DNA of 64,000 nt from positions 225,604 through 289,603 of the forward strand of contig MNCI01011917.1 in NCBI GenBank assembly GCA_015680685.1. Direction: 5' to 3'. The position numbers and the translations under genes were made by a program. How positions within the stretch are numbered: the stretch's first letter is position 1; the number at the start of each line of letters is the position of its first letter. Below are positions 56,301 to 64,000 of this stretch, piece by piece. This DNA comes from Gnetum montanum (taxonomy: Eukaryota; Streptophyta; Gnetopsida; Gnetales; Gnetaceae). Below the pieces are notes generated by a model. That model was not told where the DNA came from. It made no database searches and saw only the letters and a list, made by a program, of their open reading frames with translations.

Positions 56301-57179
56301 CAGCCACCATTGGATCCAACCCACCTGGCCAATGGGCCTAGGTTTGGCATTCCAAAGATTAGAAAGAAGATGTTGAGACGAAGGAGATGAGAATAAATTA
56401 GAGTATAGGCGGAAGAGGTGGAATCTGGTCCTATGAGAAGTACCAGAGATTTGCATGGAAATGACGATGGGATAATGGTCAAATAATGTAGCATGTTGGT
56501 GAACCGTAGTGGTGGAGATTGCCTGCCAAAAGGATAGTGTGGAGAAGTAAAATCGATCTAGCCGACTATATATTCGAGCCTGACCCAGACGAAGGTTACT
56601 CCAAGTAAATCTATGGAGAGCTCTGCTGGAGTTATCCGTGACTCCGTCAAGGAGATAAAATTGTTTTTTAAAGTCAGACCAAGGTTGAATTTCATGAGGA
56701 GGAAGTCGAAAAGGAACTCCCCCAAGTTTATCGTGAGGAAATTCAATCATATTAAAATCTCCGCCAAAAATCCAAGGGACGGAAGGAAGAGAAAAGGTTA
56801 GTTCCTGCCATAAGTTAGCCCGTTTGATGGAGTCATTTGGAGCATAAACAGAGCAAACCCCAAAGGGTCCTTTGGAGGAGGAGAAGATAGCCCAAGAAAC
56901 TCTTTGGCTTGAATCGGAACCAGAACGGATGAGTTTGTCTTTCCAATGGGCTGAAATGAGAATAGCGGCTCCACCTTTTCCATACTCGTGGGAGGTAGCT
57001 ATGACTGAGGAGTGGGGAAGGAACCTATGAGCTGAAAACTCTAAGTCAGAAGTTGAAATTTTAATTTCCTGAAGAAGGATGAAATCAAAGGAGGTATTCA
57101 GACTAGAGAGAAAATTGCTAGCCCTTTTACCTCGAAGCCTATCTGTAAGGCCACGAACATTCCAAGATACTAAATTCAT
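53313..57179 (-). CDS. LINE C1 ORF2 protein: endonuclease and reverse transcriptase
   Basis: An open frame of 1288 codons. Residues 1-250 are an AP-type endonuclease: SWNVRG, LLQEIK, SVYAPN, GGDFNM, SRLDRFYF, and DHYPI with the catalytic aspartate-histidine. The central reverse transcriptase has KAPRYDGFPVEFF, WRPITLLNVVYKI, QTGFVPGRYI, LMKLDYAKAYD, RQGCPPAPYLF and the catalytic FADD box (HFADDSFFLI). The C-terminal part has a zinc-binding region KIQQFLWCF, CPLCKDPETFVHVF, CPFAQHAW. FADD for YADD is common in plant L1. It nicks DNA and copies the element RNA at the nick. The start ATG overlaps the ORF1 stop as ATGA. No J-like extension is present, unlike families A and B. Confidence 0.95.
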   Translation of the reverse strand: MNLVSWNVRGLTDRLRGKRASNFLSSLNTSFDFILLQEIKISTSDLEFSAHRFLPHSSVIATSHEYGKGGAAILISAHWKDKLIRSGSDSSQRVSWAIFSSSKGPFGVCSVYAPNDSIKRANLWQELTFSLPSVPWIFGGDFNMIEFPHDKLGGVPFRLPPHEIQPWSDFKKQFYLLDGVTDNSSRALHRFTWSNLRLGQARIYSRLDRFYFSTLSFWQAISTTTVHQHATLFDHYPIVISMQISGTSHRTRFHLFRLYSNLFSSPSSQHLLSNLWNAKPRPIGQVGWIQWWLRTTSRVRNFARKFGKEVASHSKQEYNNICSTINNLTERLSIEPFNTHIHEELAKVRSTFQSWEVHKAHSALIKSKLTWLKIQDEQCKEFFKYLNSSPSIPSPDTLARDGVIINDHESILSYLKEHFEALFTASPMNLSSFEDTTCNYPRLVDSSMSYILEANITLEELQHACFKLSSGKAPRYDGFPVEFFQRHWNLVGHDLFQVIKEAIYLGSLGPNLNLGIIRLLPKSGDPTSIANWRPITLLNVVYKIWAKCLALRLKKFLHKIISPQQTGFVPGRYILDNVVAAWEGLQWAEDDGQDILLMKLDYAKAYDNIKWDFILQTMSKLGFGSKYLHMVKCLFSNANARIATTFGITAPFVIHRSVRQGCPPAPYLFIIAADFLCHQINHDIHSGMLYGMHFSSPQHQLLNMHFADDSFFLIQNTTDNVKRLLAQVEQYCSLSGSTINWSKSSVYSFHNNYSKLPTYPWKLIQDHEIMKLLGIPFRFRGPTSTLWELVISRIRKKTKKWKTKPLTLAGKYLVCKSICASTHVYYSSCWAPSHTAYQNLERLFRDFMWSSKDSQRGFHRVAWNIVTLPRNKGGLGLLNSYKQGLTLVAKWLVQHLDTSDIIGNLLQLRLHQSFPKHKPFWKTIHPINWIFSPHSISIPGSHVFKSIWKAWQVLHHHINWSNIHLNPTLLPMLCPWWLPLTPSPLAITNARLAIIWYRKGVISLNCLRLANQWISWEAFENLYGASKAMRLCFHQLHTFLHQSLRLDGAIQGLFHGLYWSNGSKIFPYRPHVPFQLLHDSSEVILRCNRSWNKQETEDFWISLFNQIWHLPTLPKIQQFLWCFLHQGLPIGKRLAYLGIHSPKCPLCKDPETFVHVFWLCPFAQHAWEWASKVFPSCTLTQEAVMFGFLPIRSKNSHFLWKILRPIILYNIWKRRCTTHFQKTIISNSLQLTTSEKMQILRHVHFQIISQAPKFKMNANQLFLLLQPWSHIGDPNNHHHQASLQKKVS

Positions 57180-58281
57180 GAGGAGGTAGAAGATGCAGGT
57201 AAGGAAAGAACTTCAGAGGATTTGAGGGTTGATGTGTCCTCTTCCATTATGTTGGAGAGGACAACTAAGGGGTCGTTTGTATTAACTGGAACTGCAGAAG
57301 AGGCTATATGGGAGGGAGATAATGGAGGTTCAAAAAAAGAGGAGGGTTTAGCTCTTTTCCTGCCCCCTTCATTCCCTCCCTCAGTGGTTAAAATAGAGTC
57401 CTTGAAAGATTTAGACTGGGTGACTTTAGCTTGCGAAGTGATCTTTATAGGGGGGCTAGAATGAGGGACCTGTGTGGTAGAGGATTTAGGTTTGGAGAGA
57501 AAACTAGAGGTCTTGTGGGGAGTGGCTGCAAATTTAAATGTTTTCGATGGGACTTGAGTTTCATCTATAGGGGAAGAACGGTGTTGTGAAGGGTTGTTTG
57601 CATTTTTCTTCCTAGCTAAGGAAGGGCAGGCCAAGATGTGGTGATCAGCTCGATGACAATAGCTACAAGAATTTGGAAGGTAAAAATAATCAACTTTTTG
57701 TGTGAACAATTTTCCTTTAGCCGCTAATGTGAGAGAGGTTTTCTTGTGAGAGATGTCTAGTTCTATACAGTAGCGACGAAACTGAATTCCATTAACCTCT
57801 ACTCCATGATCAGAGATAATGTGACCTAGGGTACTGACAATGTCTCTCGCAAAGGTGGAAAAATAAGAGGAAGATTAGGTAACTCCACATAACAGGGGAT
57901 AGTTTTATAGGCTGGGTCAGTGACATCGAAGTCAAATTTCCATGGACGAACGACCAGGGTGGCATTTCATGCTGGGAAAAAATAGGCTGAAAGGGCTTTC
58001 TTGACATGAGAAGCATCAGAGAGTTCTGCGAGCACAAAGTTTCGGTCATAATATCGGGCATAGGAAACGGTTATGCTGTGAGATTGTAGAATAGATTTGA
58101 TGTACAAATTGAGATTTACTGATCGGGGAATAAAACCCATAATTTGAATAAAAATGAACCGAGATGCAAATTCTTCAGCTACATTATCAAAAAGATTATC
58201 CGGAATAAAAAAATCAACATTAGTGAAGTTGGGGAAACTTTCCTGCTGAGAAGAACCAGATGGACCGTGAGACGCATCCAT
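57176..58281 (-). pseudogene. LINE C1 ORF1 (DUF4283, zinc knuckle), one stop and one frameshift
   Basis: Starts at MDASHGPSGSS (58,281). A DUF4283-type domain follows: SVNLNLYIKSILQSH, NFVLAELSDASHVKKALSAY, then an in-frame TGA at 57,967-57,969, then VVRPWKFDFDV and VELPNLPLIF. A single-base shift near 57,860-57,880 leads to DIVSTLGHIISDHGVEVNGI and the CCHC knuckle CSYCHRADHHILAC, then a Ser/Pro-rich tail. The two lesions could be real or base-calling errors. The product is the RNA-binding component of the retrotransposon particle. Confidence 0.85.
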
Positions 58282-58600
58282 GACTACACTGGTGAACCCA
58301 TTGATGCCAAACCACCTCAGGGGATTCTGAAAAAACAGCGGCAGGATGAACAGAGCGCGGATCTGTGCGGGCGGCGGTGGCGGCAGCGATGGCGGCGGCA
58401 GCAGCAGCGGAAGCAGGGCGTGAGACTGGAGGCGGCGATCGTGGAGGGCGTGAGTTTTGTGCAGAGCAAGGGCGTCGACGGGAGGATCGGGCAGAACCAA
58501 AATGCGGAGTGTCTGGAAAATGTGCAGATCTGAAATGCGAATCTGCAGGGCCTGGAATACGCGCGGATCTGGAATGTGAGAAGTCTGCAGAGCCAAACGC

Positions 58601-58684
58601 AGATCTGGATCCGCTGCCTGAAGATCTGGAACCACGGCCAGCAGATTTGGGATCACGGCCTGTAGATTTGAGATCGCGGCCTGC
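58601..58684 (-). repeat. 21-bp tandem repeat in LINE C1 5' leader
   Basis: Four units starting agatctgga/agatttgg at 58601, 58622, 58643 and 58664. On the minus strand an upstream open frame (58,842-57,967) reads them as seven-residue repeats of the type NLQAVIP. The wider 58,350-58,860 leader is rich in GCGG and CpG, as expected of an internal promoter. Confidence 0.85.
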
Positions 58685-58929
58685 AGATCAAAGATCTGCA
58701 GAGGTGGAATGCCCGCGGCCGCAACTATGTTTGTGGCCGCGACTATGTCCGCGGCTGCGACTGCGACCGCGGCAGTGGTCTGAGGGGATGCCGCCCGAGG
58801 AGAGATCGTCGTGGTGAACACCGTCGCCGTGGTGAGCACCAAAGATCGGATGCCGTCCGCGGCCTCTCAGATTAAAAGTTTTTTGTAATATCCAAAAGCA
58901 GAACCTTTTCTCCAATGGATTATTTTCAT

Positions 58930-58945
58930 TTGGGCATAATTTATG
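58930..58945. repeat. target-site duplication of LINE C1 (5' side)
   Basis: TTGGGCATAATTTATG, a perfect match to 53004-53019. Joining the flanks restores a continuous LTR sequence. Confidence 0.93.
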
Positions 58946-59509
58946 ATCAGAAATAAAGATCAAGATTGCTTCTCATCATTGCAGCATCCACTTAACTTTA
59001 ATTGTTTACTTAGTTTAATTTTCATGCTTTTTTAATTAATGATTTACGTTTCCAAATACTTTACTTGTTCATTGGTAAAGAAGAAGTGTAATCGTTTGGT
59101 ACTAAGTAGTGGTTTCACTTAATTCGCTCAATAGTGAACTCACTTAGTAATCCCAGTAATGGTTACATGAGCCCAAGACATGTATAGTAAGCCAAGACTG
59201 AATACTCATCACTATAGGCTAAAGTAGATTTACCTTACAATCATTACTTAGATTTAGATTTTTATTCTCAACTTTCATCATGTTCACAACTAGAAGTATT
59301 AAGGGTCTAACAACATCAACCAATCATACACCTCAATAAGAGCTAAACCATACACTTAGACTTCACTAGCTCAAAGTGGGAAGGCAACAATCATGAACTT
59401 AACATCAATTACTAGCATAATTACGTTATCCATCTGTGGATTATGATTTGGTCGCACATGAACACTTGTGACTTGTATTGTAGAGTGTTGGATGCTTCAT
59501 CACTCATCA

Positions 59510-59530
59510 TTGGCGCCATTGCCAAGGATG
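59510..59530 (+). other. tRNA primer-binding site of gypsy element
   Basis: TTGGCGCCATTGCCAAGGATG immediately follows the LTR. It resembles the TGGCGCC-GTTGCC pattern complementary to tRNA-Asp used by plant Athila/Tat-type gypsy elements, with a few mismatches. Confidence 0.7.
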
Positions 59531-59679
59531 TGTCAATGTATGCTTAAGAGTTAATTGTACATAGCTCGTTGTATCATAAGCTACAAAAGTTTATTTTTCA
59601 CATTCTTAATCAATCTTACAAACACACACACATAAGTAAGCATCAAAATTATAACATGTGTTTGACATAGAAAGAAAAG

Positions 59680-59974
59680 ATGTCACCTGCCAAAGAGCTA
59701 CAGAAAATTCATGACAGAAAATATGATAATGAGGATTGGAGTACACCAATGCAAACAAGAGTTTCATGTGCTCATAATGATCTATACTATCTTGACTTTA
59801 CATTCATCCTTCACCAAGATGAACAATTCAAATTGAGGGATATGCAGGGCAACATAATCCCATCACCAGAACACTCCATACCACTAATGTTTCAAGCAAC
59901 CCTCAAGAAGGCCAACTTGAGTCATGAATAGGAAGGATACCAAGTCACAAAGGACATGACCAAGTTATACCAAC
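59680..59974 (+). pseudogene. gypsy gag N-terminal fragment, first copy
   Basis: MSPAKELQKIHDRKYDNED continues to FTFILHQDEQFKLRDMQGNI and stops at 59,931. The same FTFILHQDE-x-RD-GNI segment appears after LTR 2 at about 61,060. The fragment ends where LTR 2 begins. Confidence 0.6.
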
Positions 59975-60794
59975 TGATGAGCTGCAATATCGTGCCTACA
60001 ATATTGTGTCCATGATATCATGACCTTCCATGCGATATCACGTATGCAATATCGTGACCTACCTTGTTGCCTATAAATAAGAGGCGGGCACACATGGTTT
60101 GCATAGTTAGTCTTAGTCCCTTACCCAAACTCTTGCATTTTCTCCCTCTTAGAGTTAGAATTATTTCTGCGTGCTCGCAGTAGGAGTCATAAAGTGAATG
60201 GATCTTTATTTGAGCATTATGTACCTGAGCACACCTCATGTACAGCAATAAAGACGAACTTTGTGATAAACCTTGCAGCATTTAGAATAGATTAATTAAT
60301 GTTAATTACTGTTACTTAATGCTTTCCTTAATTAATGATTCTCTCTCACCCTCTAACTCTCCTAAGTAAGCACACACAGTACGATCCCTTCGAGCATGCG
60401 TGTAACACATGGTAACCCAATAACGATTAGCGTTTGGTAATCCCAGTAGTGTTGCACTAGTTTAGGATGTGTATGGCAGGTGAGAATGGATCATGGTGTT
60501 AGGATCAATTAGAGCCTAGTTAATAAGTAGTCAAATTAAATTACTTACTTAGTCATCTCTCTCCTCCCTTATTAGCAGCAGGACATAAAAACATAAAAAG
60601 TATAAAAATCATATGCCTCAAGTTTACTTAACCATACAATCATGACATACAAGTAAGCTTGGGAAGATAACGATTAATCAACCCATTCTTGTTCCACAAA
60701 GGCGCATAAGCACTTAGTCCTTGGAATTCAACCGGATCATGTGTGGACGCTCGTATTCGTATGGTTGAGCGTAGGGATACCTCAACACTCATCA
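59975..60794 (+). mobile_element. Ty3/gypsy LTR 2
   Basis: About 820 bp, diverged from LTR 1 but with the same order of motifs: ATATCGTG palindromes, TATA-like GCCTATAAATAAG at 60,070, gaatgg-atctttatttgag at 60,199, attaatgattctc, tggtaatcccagtagtg at 60,434, and end CACTCATCA at 60,794. A degenerate primer-binding site (TTAGCATTGTTGTCGAGG) follows. This is the 5' LTR of the element that runs to the window end. Confidence 0.7.
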
Positions 60795-60932
60795 TTAGCA
60801 TTGTTGTCGAGGATTTTGTTGTTTGTGCGCTAACCAGAACATAGGAAATATTTCACATCATTGGAACGAACGCTTGGGATTAGTTAAAGATAAATAATAA
60901 ATAATAATACATTGCACACTGAATAGACAATC

Positions 60933-62840
60933 ATGTCTCCTTCTTTGTGTGAAAGTGTTTCACCACCTAGGTTTGATACAGGGAACAATCAGAGGCATAG
61001 TACACATGATAATCTACTAGTTCCTCAATAGTTTCACGTGGTATATGTTCATCCTGATGAGTATATGCCAAACTTTACCTTTATCCTCCACCAGGATGAA
61101 TAACTGCATTGGCGAGATTTAGAAGGTAACATAGTGTTACCTCCTGATTGCTCTATCCCGGGCATGCTTCTTCATGATCTTACACAAATTGGTATGCAGC
61201 ACTTACAGGTAGAGTATGTTGTGCATGATCATGACTCAAGAGAGTATTGACCCATGGAGGCACAGCATCAAATGGATTTACAATAGGAGAGATGTCATGA
61301 ATCCCTGAAGGAAAAGTTGTCGCAGAACTTCCCACATGTTCTAAGTGAAAATGAGGGTGGTGAACCTGCCTCAGGTAATCGCCCACATAATGATGTTCCT
61401 CCCGTTGACTTCAGTCAAGGGGTTATGTATCAAAATATTTACTCAACTATCCATAACTCAGATTCTAGTACCAACAGACACAAAGGGTTTGAAAAAGGAA
61501 CACGAACACATGACAAAGATGGACATTCTGATTGTAACTACGATCGAGGCCGTGACCATTGAAGAGAAGGAAGTAAGCACCGACATGGTGATGATCCTCC
61601 TTCTTCTTCACCTTCATCATCTCCTTCACCCTCTCCTTTAGGATCTGGATGCAGTCACAAAGAAAAAGACCATGGGAATAAGGGTAAGCAAAATGAGAGT
61701 CATAGACAAAATAGTCGAGAAAGGGGACGAAGGAACTCTAGAGAAACACACCATGAAAGAAGGGAGGGTAGGGAATAACATGGGCATCATAGACGCCATA
61801 GACGAGACGATCATGATGAACCTCTACTCACTACTCAAAGTATGTTAGACATAACTGAGGCTGTTAGGATCCCAACAAGGCATCAAAAAGATAGTAGGAT
61901 CAAGAGATTAGACATGAACAACATCCCATGATTTGCAGGGGGGTACAATGCTGATCCTCAAAATCATCTACAAGCATTTCATGATGCATGTGCCTTACAA
62001 AACATAGAAAGTGAATGGCAAAAACTTAAGTTGTTCCCATGGACACTAGTTAAAGAAGCAGAGAGCTGGTACTAGTCCTTAGAACCGGAATCCATTTGTA
62101 GGTGGAGTACCATGTTAGAATTGTTCAATGATAAGTACCAAACATACTCCCGAGTGTCCAACTTGCGAAAGAAAATCCAAGGCTGGAAACAAGGAGGACA
62201 TGAACCCTTGGATGCTACCATGGGCTGATATTATGCATTGTTACATCGTTGTCTTGGCCATGGTTATTCACAGAGGGATCAACTACGCCATCTCGTAGAT
62301 GGACTTAGGCACGAAATACGAAGAACCCTTAGGACATATGCCCAAGGGAGGCTATCTAAGCTTGGGACTCATCAAGTTCAAAGATTATTGGAGTAGGTTG
62401 CTAGAGAAGAAGGTGAGCTAAGGAAAAGAGAGAGTGCAAAGGAATATAACAAAGATCCTTCCCTTCGAAAGAGGGGAGTAAGATTCTATGAGGATGAAGA
62501 AGAGCCACCACTCGAAGAGATGGTGATTAAGAAAACCTTGCCTATCCAAAAATTAGCATCAGAAGTATCGGCAAAGGTAGACCAAATGTGCCCCCCCCCA
62601 GATGATAGATTTCAAACTGTTCTTAAAATAGTAGAGGAGTTTAGAAAGTAAGGTAGTGATCATGAAAAAAGAAAAAAAAAAGAGAAACTAAACATGCACG
62701 TAATAAGGGTAAGGGCAAAGTTGCCATCATCGAAGAGGTTGTGGATTCGGATACAGACAATGATAGTGGATGCAAGATATGCCAATATGACCATCCTAAG
62801 GGATTTTGCCCTATAATCTCACATCTATAGGAGTCTAGGG
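60933..62840 (+). pseudogene. gypsy gag polyprotein (retrotransposon gag, degenerate knuckle)
   Basis: Starts MSPSLCESVSPPRFD at 60,933. The gag core at 61,930-62,400 reads GGYNADPQNHLQAFHDAC, EWQKLKLFPWTLVKEAESWY, WSTMLELFNDKY and PLDATM, then LLHRCLGHGYSQRDQL and LVDGLRHEIRRTL. A region rich in Arg/His/Asp repeats lies at 61,500-61,840. A zinc-knuckle-like CKICQYDHPKGFC (CX2CX3HX4C, one residue short of standard) is at about 62,770. Several in-frame stops are present. Confidence 0.8.
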
Positions 62841-63375
62841 TATATGCACTTAACCCACAATTAAACAAAAGGCAAACACCTTGAAGATTACCTTATCCTC
62901 AAGGTAACCCAAGGCAGTTCCACCAACCCTTAACATATTATCCAAGTGGAACCCCACGACAACCAATCGAGCAGTATCAACAGTGGCAATACCCACAATC
63001 ATGGGGAATGCCACCACCATGGCAATAGTACCCTTACCAGCAACCTGACCGGTATGGATATTATGTGCAGTAGCTAGTCTCTCCATGTGACTCTACTGGT
63101 CACATTACTTCTCAACCTCACTACCAATCTCGTGAGTATTATAGGACTCATTCTCCTAGAGGTGATGTTCCACAAACATACCATCCTTCTCATCTAGCTA
63201 TACCTCTTCCACCCTTAACTCCATTACCACCTACTCTAGCTATGCAGGGTGAAATCCCTACCCAGCCACAGCAACGTAACGCCACAAGGGTTGTTAACCC
63301 TCAACCTACTATTGGTTCTAACAACCGCACGAAGAAAAGACCTTTCTTTAGAACCAACAGTCCAACTAAGCCCTT

Positions 63376-63640
63376 GTTGGAAATGAGCCGTGTAAAGCTC
63401 TTTTGGATTTAGGTTCTAGTGTCAACTTGATTTCTCAAGAAATGTATAAGGCTTGGAACCTACCTATGCTAAAAAAGAGTAACATTCGTTTAGAGTTGGC
63501 CGACTAGTCCATCATGGTCCCATTGGGACTAGTGAAGGACATTGTCCTCACTGTTTGTGGGTGGTCATATCCAGCCGATTTCTTAGTGATTCAAGTGAAC
63601 AACGGTAAGGTGGACTTCCCAATCATAATGGAAAGAGCAT
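63376..63640 (+). pseudogene. gypsy protease remnant
   Basis: Reads CKALLDLGSSVNLISQEMY and LGLVKDIVLTVCGWSYPADF. DLGSSVNL is the plant gypsy form of the aspartic protease active site. A stop interrupts at about 63,506. Reverse transcriptase would lie beyond the right edge. Confidence 0.8.
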
Positions 63641-64000
63641 GACTAAGCACAATTGATGTGTGCCTAGGAATCCATGATCTTTCCCTAGAAATATCAAAGG
63701 AAAATACATTTGGAAAGATTGAGAAGAAGAAAGTTCCATGCATTGCATACAGTAACACAGGGTGTACTTGCATGCAAAAGTCATGGTTTGTACAATGTTT
63801 AACATTGCCTGCATGCAACCAGTGTGCACAAGTGATTGATATACAAAGATGTGTGTATGCAGCAACCACAAGACAAGAAGGCACCTAGTGGATGATAGCT
63901 AATCAAGAGAGCATTTCAACTATATGCATGGAACTAACTGAGGGTTTGACTTGTGCTTACATCGATAACATCGACACATTAGAGCAAGTCCATCGCCAAC

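Larger units (their letters stand above)
53020..58929 (-). mobile_element. nearly intact L1-type LINE C1
   Basis: A 5.91 kb element flanked by identical 16-bp duplications. In sense order: GC-rich 5' leader (58,929-58,282), ORF1 (58,281-57,176, one stop and one frameshift), ORF2 (57,179-53,313, open), and a 3' region of about 290 bp. The 3' end carries no poly(A). The sense strand instead ends GTCAGACA plus nine C (G run at 53,020-53,028). It is inserted in the LTR of a gypsy element, so it is younger than that element. Confidence 0.93.
52739..59509 (+). mobile_element. Ty3/gypsy LTR 1, interrupted by LINE C1
   Basis: Removing LINE C1 and one target duplication leaves about 845 bp. It aligns in order with LTR 2 at 59,975: TG start, several ATATC/GATATC palindromes, TATA-like CCTATAAATA at about 52,850, ggatc/gaatctttatttgag, attaatgattt, taatcccagtaatgg-type segment, ending ACTCATCA directly before the primer-binding site. 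The exact 5' end (TG at 52,739) is estimated. Confidence 0.75.

Noticed and set aside
58144-58817. Plus-strand Arg/Ala-rich frames over the LINE C1 leader
   Set aside because: Result of GC-rich tandem repeats; the element reads on the minus strand.

Overview
The window looks like nuclear DNA of a seed plant with a very large genome, most likely a gymnosperm. The reasons are a conserved plant gene cut into small exons by introns of up to 12.7 kb, and introns filled with old, broken retrotransposons. The species call is inference; the exon calls below are read directly from the sequence.

The only cellular gene I can support is on the minus strand. It is the 5' half of a P4-type ATPase (phospholipid flippase) closest to Arabidopsis ALA2. 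Nine coding exons run from the start codon at 44010 down to 4974. They give 412 codons, from the N-terminal MKR to just past the DKTGTLT phosphorylation site, and every exon joins in phase. The rest of the gene lies beyond the left edge. A GC-richer stretch at 51.4-52.0 kb is a candidate promoter and leader.

Introns and flanks are mostly mobile elements. (a) LINE family A has three copies (7.7-13.1, 37.5-40.3, 40.4-43.0 kb), all in the gene's sense orientation. (b) Family B has five LINE 3'-end fragments (0.15-0.84, 16.0-17.8, 24.2-26.0, 27.6-28.5, 31.4-32.6 kb). (c) Two further L1-type LINE bodies lie on the plus strand (19.0-22.6 and 32.6-34.6 kb). (d) A nearly intact 5.9 kb L1-type LINE (53,020-58,929) has a 1288-codon ORF2 and perfect 16-bp target-site duplications. 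It is inserted inside an LTR of a Ty3/gypsy element that runs to the right edge. (e) There are smaller gypsy, copia and RTE remnants, a 2.9 kb element with long terminal inverted repeats (47.8-50.7 kb), and a family of tRNA-derived SINEs.

The most unusual observation is in LINE families A and B. Downstream of the reverse transcriptase and its zinc-binding region, the same reading frame continues into a conserved region of about 120-170 residues, then a charged coiled coil, then a domain that reads like a DnaJ J-domain (Y-x-ILGI start, HPD loop, helix IV). Six diverged copies here carry recognisable versions. I know of no described LINE with a J-domain extension, but I could not search for one.
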